A stretch of DNA of 64,000 nucleotides, from the NCBI GenBank assembly GCA_964649725.1, contig CAZYTM010000003.1:1-64000 (forward strand), read 5' to 3'. The translations under genes were made by a program, and so were the position numbers. This document shows positions 60,290 to 64,000 of this stretch, piece after piece (the first letter of the stretch is position 1; every line of letters begins with the position of its first letter). Below the pieces are notes generated by a model. That model searched no databases and was not told the DNA's origin. It was given only the letters and a program-made list of their open reading frames with translations. This DNA comes from CAZYTM01 sp964649725. Its GTDB lineage: Bacteria; Desulfobacterota; Desulfuromonadia; Geobacterales; Geobacteraceae.

Positions 60290-62196
60290 GCCGCTCCCCC
60301 CTGAACCGGTGCTCCGTCTATGAAACGCCTCTGCCAGAGTTCCAGCATCAGCAGGTTATAGATATGGTTCTGCCAGTTCCACCTGCCTGCAGTATGCTCG
60401 TCAAGGATCTTCCGCACAAAACTGCTGTTGAAATAGCCCCGTTCAATACTTCGCTTGTCGAGCAGGGTATCATAGGCCAGCTCCTTCAATTCGTGGCGGA
60501 ACCAGTGGTCGAGCGGCACGGCAAACCCCATCTTTTCCCGGAACAGCACCTCGTCGGGGAGAAGGCCGCGGAGCGCCTCCTTCAGGATATGCTTGGTGCT
60601 TCGCCCTTTAAGCTTGTATTCGGCCGGAATGCGGGCGACAAACTCCATGAAGCGGTGATCGAGAAAGGGGGAGCGCGCCTCCAGTGAACTGGCCATGGTG
60701 GCGATATCCATCTTGACCAGCAGGTCGTCCGGCAAGTAGTGCATCACATCGGCATACAAGCTCTTGTCGGTGAAGTCGATCGCATCGGTCTCGCTAAAAC
60801 GTTGCAATAGCAGCGCGTAAGGGTCACTACCATGCATCCGGGCAGCAAAATCAGCAGTATAGAGCCCCTCTTTCATCTCCGGGGTGAAATGGCTCATCCA
60901 GTATGCATTGCGCAGTTCCGGACTTTTGACATATTCCTGCAGAAAGCGTTTCAACCGCCAGCAGAAACTGGTCGGATCGCTACCGTGAGGGAGCGCCATT
61001 ACCATCGGCAGGAGCAGCCTGACCAGTTGCGGCGGGAAAAAGCGGCGCAGACTGTCGGCAAAGAGATTTGCCGCATACCTGCCATAACCGGCAAAATTCT
61101 CGTCACCGCCATCACCGTTCAGGACCACCGTGACATGCTCCCTGGCCAGTTTTGCCACATAATAGGAGGGGATGGCCGAAGAATCGGCAAACGGCTCATT
61201 GTAGTGCCAGACCAGCTTCGGCAGTATCTCCACGGCGTCCGGCTCGACGATGAATTCGGTATGGTCGGTTGCAAACCTCTTTGCCACCATCCGGGCAAAG
61301 GGGAGTTCATTGTAGGCAGCCTCCTTGAAACCGATGGCAAAGGTCTTGACCGGCATGCTGCTCTGCTCGGCCATCAGCGCCACTATCGCGCTCGAATCGA
61401 CCCCGCCGGAAAGAAATGCGCCAAGCGGCACATCGCTGATCATCCTTAACCTGGTCGCCTCCCGCAGCCGTTCGACAATCTCCTCTTGCAGCTCGGCAAA
61501 GGGGGCCGTATGTTTGGGCAGATAGGAGAGGCTCCAGTATCTGCGGATGTCAGCCTTGCCATCTTTCAGCAACAGATAGTGTGCCGGCGGCAGCTTGTGA
61601 ATACCGGCAAAGGCGGAAAACGGGGCGGGTACGCACTGCCAGGTGAGATAGTGATGGATCGCCTTGACATCCGGCTCTACCTTGACTTGCGGATCCTGGA
61701 GAAGCGCCTTGATCTCCGAGGCAAAGAGGAAGGTCTCCTGGTCATGATAGTATATTAGCGGCTTCTTGCCGACCCGGTCACGGGCCAGAAACAGGGATCG
61801 ATCCCGTTCATCCCAGATGGCAAAGGCGAACATCCCCCGCAACCTGTTAACAGAATCAACCCCTTCCTCCTCGAAGAGATGCAGAATGACTTCGGTATCT
61901 GAATTGGAGCTGAAGCGGTGCCCCTTGGCGAGCAGCTCCTGTTTCAGTTCGAGAAAGTTGTATATCTCCCCGTTGAAGACGATCCAGAGCGTGCCATCTT
62001 CATTATGCATCGGCTGATGGGCTGCCGGGGAGAGGTCGATGACACTCAGACGCCGGTGCCCTAGCCCTACCCCCCCCTTGACGAAGACACCTTCATCATC
62101 AGGGCCGCGGTGGGACAAGACGGCATTCATCCTGCCGATCAGTTCTGCAGCGACAGGTTTACCGTCAAAATTCAGTTTTCCGCTAATTCCGCACAT
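60286..62196 (-). CDS. asnB: Asparagine synthase (glutamine-hydrolysing)
   Basis: A 636-residue glutamine-dependent amidotransferase. Cys2 (MCGISGKL) is the glutaminase nucleophile; SGGVDSSAIVALMAEQ is the PP-loop; FLDHRFMEFVARIPAEYKLKGRS is typical of the exosortase/EPS-associated subgroup. In polysaccharide clusters these enzymes may amidate a sugar acid rather than aspartate. Overlaps the GT4 genes on both sides. Confidence 0.92.
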   Translation of the reverse strand: MCGISGKLNFDGKPVAAELIGRMNAVLSHRGPDDEGVFVKGGVGLGHRRLSVIDLSPAAHQPMHNEDGTLWIVFNGEIYNFLELKQELLAKGHRFSSNSDTEVILHLFEEEGVDSVNRLRGMFAFAIWDERDRSLFLARDRVGKKPLIYYHDQETFLFASEIKALLQDPQVKVEPDVKAIHHYLTWQCVPAPFSAFAGIHKLPPAHYLLLKDGKADIRRYWSLSYLPKHTAPFAELQEEIVERLREATRLRMISDVPLGAFLSGGVDSSAIVALMAEQSSMPVKTFAIGFKEAAYNELPFARMVAKRFATDHTEFIVEPDAVEILPKLVWHYNEPFADSSAIPSYYVAKLAREHVTVVLNGDGGDENFAGYGRYAANLFADSLRRFFPPQLVRLLLPMVMALPHGSDPTSFCWRLKRFLQEYVKSPELRNAYWMSHFTPEMKEGLYTADFAARMHGSDPYALLLQRFSETDAIDFTDKSLYADVMHYLPDDLLVKMDIATMASSLEARSPFLDHRFMEFVARIPAEYKLKGRSTKHILKEALRGLLPDEVLFREKMGFAVPLDHWFRHELKELAYDTLLDKRSIERGYFNSSFVRKILDEHTAGRWNWQNHIYNLLMLELWQRRFIDGAPVQGGAA

Positions 62197-63370
62197 TATT
62201 CATCCCACTGGCTACCGGCCCCAGCCCCATTACTTCAAGGTAGCGGGTCGCTATTGTTTCAACCGCTAACAGCTGCACATACGATTTACCTGCTGTTGCA
62301 AATTTCATGCGCAGCTCTTTGTCGCAGATCAGTCTGCTCATCCCGTCAGCAAGCCCCTGCATATCATCGACTGCCACCAGCAGCCCGGATTCCCCATCCT
62401 GCACAATCTCCTCGATATCAGTGAAACAGCGGGTCGCAACTACTGGCAGACTGCAGGCCATCGCCTCCGCAACCACATTGACAAAACCTTCGTAGCGGGA
62501 CGAGAGTGCAAGAATAGTAGCCCGTTGCATATATTTATAGGGGTTCTCCTGATAGCCTAAGAAGTGGACATCCTCCTCAATTCCCAGCTCACTGCATAAT
62601 CCTTCGAGATTAGACCTCTCCGGACCTTCCCCGATCATCACAAGTTTTGCCGGCATATTTCTGCGCACTAGGGCGAATGCCTGCAGGAGTGAAGCAAACC
62701 CCTTTTCCCGGGCAAGTCGTCCTACTGTAAGGATGATCGGCTCATTCATCTGAAATACCGGCTCCGTGACATCTTCCCCGGCCCTTATCCCGACATGATG
62801 TAAATCCACCGGATTGTGGATCACCTTGATCATATCATCCCGTATCTTGAAATTCTGTACCAGGTCGTCTGCCGCATCCTTAGTAACAGATATGATCATG
62901 TCAGCCCGATTGTATAGGTAGCTGATCAGGTATCCGACCACCTTTTCCCGGTAATCTGCCGCGTATAGCCTGGTCTGTGCGGATGGCCGGGTGCGCACTG
63001 ATATCGCAATCCTGCAACCGGCACCTGCCAGGAGTTTGGCCAGTAGTGTGACAATATTCGTATAATCGAGGAAACAGAGTATCGTGCAGGGCCTCAGCTC
63101 CTGCAGGATGGCAGCAAGTCGTGATAATACCTGAAAAAACCTGCGCACCGCAGCAAAAAGACTTTCACCGGAGTGGAGATCAAGATAACGGACTGTTATT
63201 GATGCCGGCAGGGTGACATCGTTCTCCTTGCCAAAAAGTACCAGAATGATCTCCAGGTCTGGAGCCAGGCGTGGAAATACCCGCAGAAGATTTGTCGCCG
63301 CTCTTTCGGCCCCCCCGCCGCGCAGGGTCGGGATGACCACCAGCAGCCTGTTTTTTGCTCCACCAGGCAT
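62183..63370 (-). CDS. GT4-family glycosyltransferase
   Basis: A 395-residue GT-B enzyme: LLVVIPTLRGGGAERAATNLL (GGGAER acceptor loop) and donor domain LSSRYEGFVNVVAEAMACSLPVV (EGFVNVVAE). The start is set at ATG 63370, which overlaps the upstream asnB-like stop by one base (TGATG), rather than at 63394. Overlaps asnB downstream by 14 bp. Sugar unknown. Confidence 0.9.
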   Translation of the reverse strand: MPGGAKNRLLVVIPTLRGGGAERAATNLLRVFPRLAPDLEIILVLFGKENDVTLPASITVRYLDLHSGESLFAAVRRFFQVLSRLAAILQELRPCTILCFLDYTNIVTLLAKLLAGAGCRIAISVRTRPSAQTRLYAADYREKVVGYLISYLYNRADMIISVTKDAADDLVQNFKIRDDMIKVIHNPVDLHHVGIRAGEDVTEPVFQMNEPIILTVGRLAREKGFASLLQAFALVRRNMPAKLVMIGEGPERSNLEGLCSELGIEEDVHFLGYQENPYKYMQRATILALSSRYEGFVNVVAEAMACSLPVVATRCFTDIEEIVQDGESGLLVAVDDMQGLADGMSRLICDKELRMKFATAGKSYVQLLAVETIATRYLEVMGLGPVASGMNNVRN

Positions 63371-64000
63371 CAGCACTTTCTTCCCTGTAGCCACTCTTCG
63401 AGAAAGAGCAGCAGCCAGACAAGCCTTGAATCGTTATTAGCGACCAACTGGCGGATCGTCTTCGGTTCAAAGTATTCACAGATCAGAGAATTCCGTGACA
63501 GGAGGCGCTCATGCAGATCGTTGTGGAGACTCCCGGCCGGAGCAAACCATTTCTGGATCGGCACGCCAAAACCCATTTTGCGCCGATGCAGGAATTCAGC
63601 TGGATAATAGCGCTCCATCAGACGTTTCAGCAGGAGTTTCCCCTGCCACTTGCCAGCAGCATTCTTGCGGATATTGAACTGCTCCGGGATGGTTGCGGCA
63701 AATTCTGCCACCCGTACATCGACAATCGGGGTACGCACCTCCAGGCTGTTCATCATACTCACTACATCTACCTTGGTCAGGATATCGAACGGCAGATAGG
63801 TCTTCATATCCAGATATTGCACGGTATGGGCAAGAGAATACCCCTTGGTCATTGCATATGCCTCGGAATAGGCCTCAACATCTGCGGTGACCACCCCCAG
63901 GTGCTCCGGCCGCCAGAGAGCCTGCCGCGTCGCTGTAGCCATGTACTGCATGATCCCTAGCCAGTTGTGCAGGCTCGGGCCGGGAGTAGGCTGCCAGCCG
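63370..64000 (-). CDS. Asparagine-synthase-like protein, C-terminal part (runs off window)
   Basis: The reading frame is open from the right edge of the window (64000) to the stop at 63370-63372. It encodes 209 residues of an AsnB-like C-terminus: YLDMKTYLPFDILTKVDVVSMMNSLEVR, PIVDVRVAEFAATIP, FLHRRKMGFGVPIQKWF. The ATG at 63951 is internal, since the frame continues upstream without a stop (GWQPTPGPSLHNWLGI). This would be a second asparagine-synthase-type enzyme in the same cluster as asnB. Its glutaminase half and PP-loop are not visible. Confidence 0.88.
   Translation of the reverse strand, partial: GWQPTPGPSLHNWLGIMQYMATATRQALWRPEHLGVVTADVEAYSEAYAMTKGYSLAHTVQYLDMKTYLPFDILTKVDVVSMMNSLEVRTPIVDVRVAEFAATIPEQFNIRKNAAGKWQGKLLLKRLMERYYPAEFLHRRKMGFGVPIQKWFAPAGSLHNDLHERLLSRNSLICEYFEPKTIRQLVANNDSRLVWLLLFLEEWLQGRKC

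Noticed and set aside
1..64000. tRNA, rRNA, CRISPR array, insertion sequence, prophage or integrase
   Set aside because: I looked for T-loop motifs, evenly spaced direct repeats with spacers and transposase motifs, and found none. The only tandem repeats are the heptad arrays.

Overview
This 64 kb window reads as chromosome of a Geobacter-like member of the Desulfuromonadales (Desulfobacterota). The evidence is an 8-heme plus 9-heme cytochrome pair beside an outer-membrane beta-barrel, a YedF/DUF3343 pair, a menaquinone methyltransferase, B12-binding radical SAM enzymes, and the gene order smc - roadblock - ftsY - zapA - 6S RNA - cyclo-ligase - rny - ymdB - tyrS. I found no tRNA, rRNA, CRISPR array, transposase, integrase or prophage gene.

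Layout. 1-10 kb, minus strand: housekeeping genes for chromosome structure, secretion, division, RNA decay and tyrosyl-tRNA charging, with a 6S RNA between zapA and the cyclo-ligase and a 59-residue coiled-coil ORF fused tip-to-tail to zapA. 10-14 kb, plus strand: a large AsmA-type protein and a small NrfJ-like lipoprotein. 14-20 kb, minus strand: radical SAM, Nudix, a LysM-NlpC/P60 wall hydrolase, a diadenylate cyclase fused to a YbbR region, and a DUF4015 glycosidase-like protein. 20.3-21 kb: ubiE/menG. 21-25.6 kb, minus strand: a porin-cytochrome electron conduit under a TetR regulator. 26-30 kb, minus strand: rsmI, nadE, a CsgG-like lipoprotein and a nitrilase-family amidase. 30-35.8 kb, minus strand: the ffh-rpsP-khpA-rimM-trmD-SPOUT-rplS-rnhB-yraN block with a recognisable promoter and a terminator. 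36-37.7 kb: yedF/DUF3343, then on the plus strand a small membrane protein and a DUF721 protein. 37.7-64 kb, minus strand: a large surface-polysaccharide cluster running off the right edge. It makes GDP-L-fucose (gmd, fcl) and encodes a GT11 fucosyltransferase, GT2 and GT4 glycosyltransferases, methyltransferases, a Wzx-like flippase, two asparagine-synthase-like proteins and a winged-helix regulator with an added Rossmann-like domain.

The most unusual structure is a set of cassette-like insertions at gene junctions. At 57.9-58.4 kb an intact S23-type four-helix-bundle gene is bracketed by arrays of 7-bp repeats in inverted orientation (GGGAAC-type on the left, YRTTCCC on the right). At 53.64-53.89 kb a second four-helix-bundle gene has lost its middle and is frameshifted; it is bracketed the same way by a different heptamer (GTGAGGA / CTCCTCA). 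At 27.59-27.68 kb a G-rich then C-rich tract with the same right-hand terminus as the first locus, but no gene, fills the nadE-rsmI junction. At each locus the repeats touch the stop codon of the upstream gene and the start or ribosome-binding site of the downstream gene. As a result rsmI and fcl appear to have gained N-terminal residues encoded by the element. I read this as a small non-autonomous mobile or self-copying element; no mobilising enzyme is visible here.
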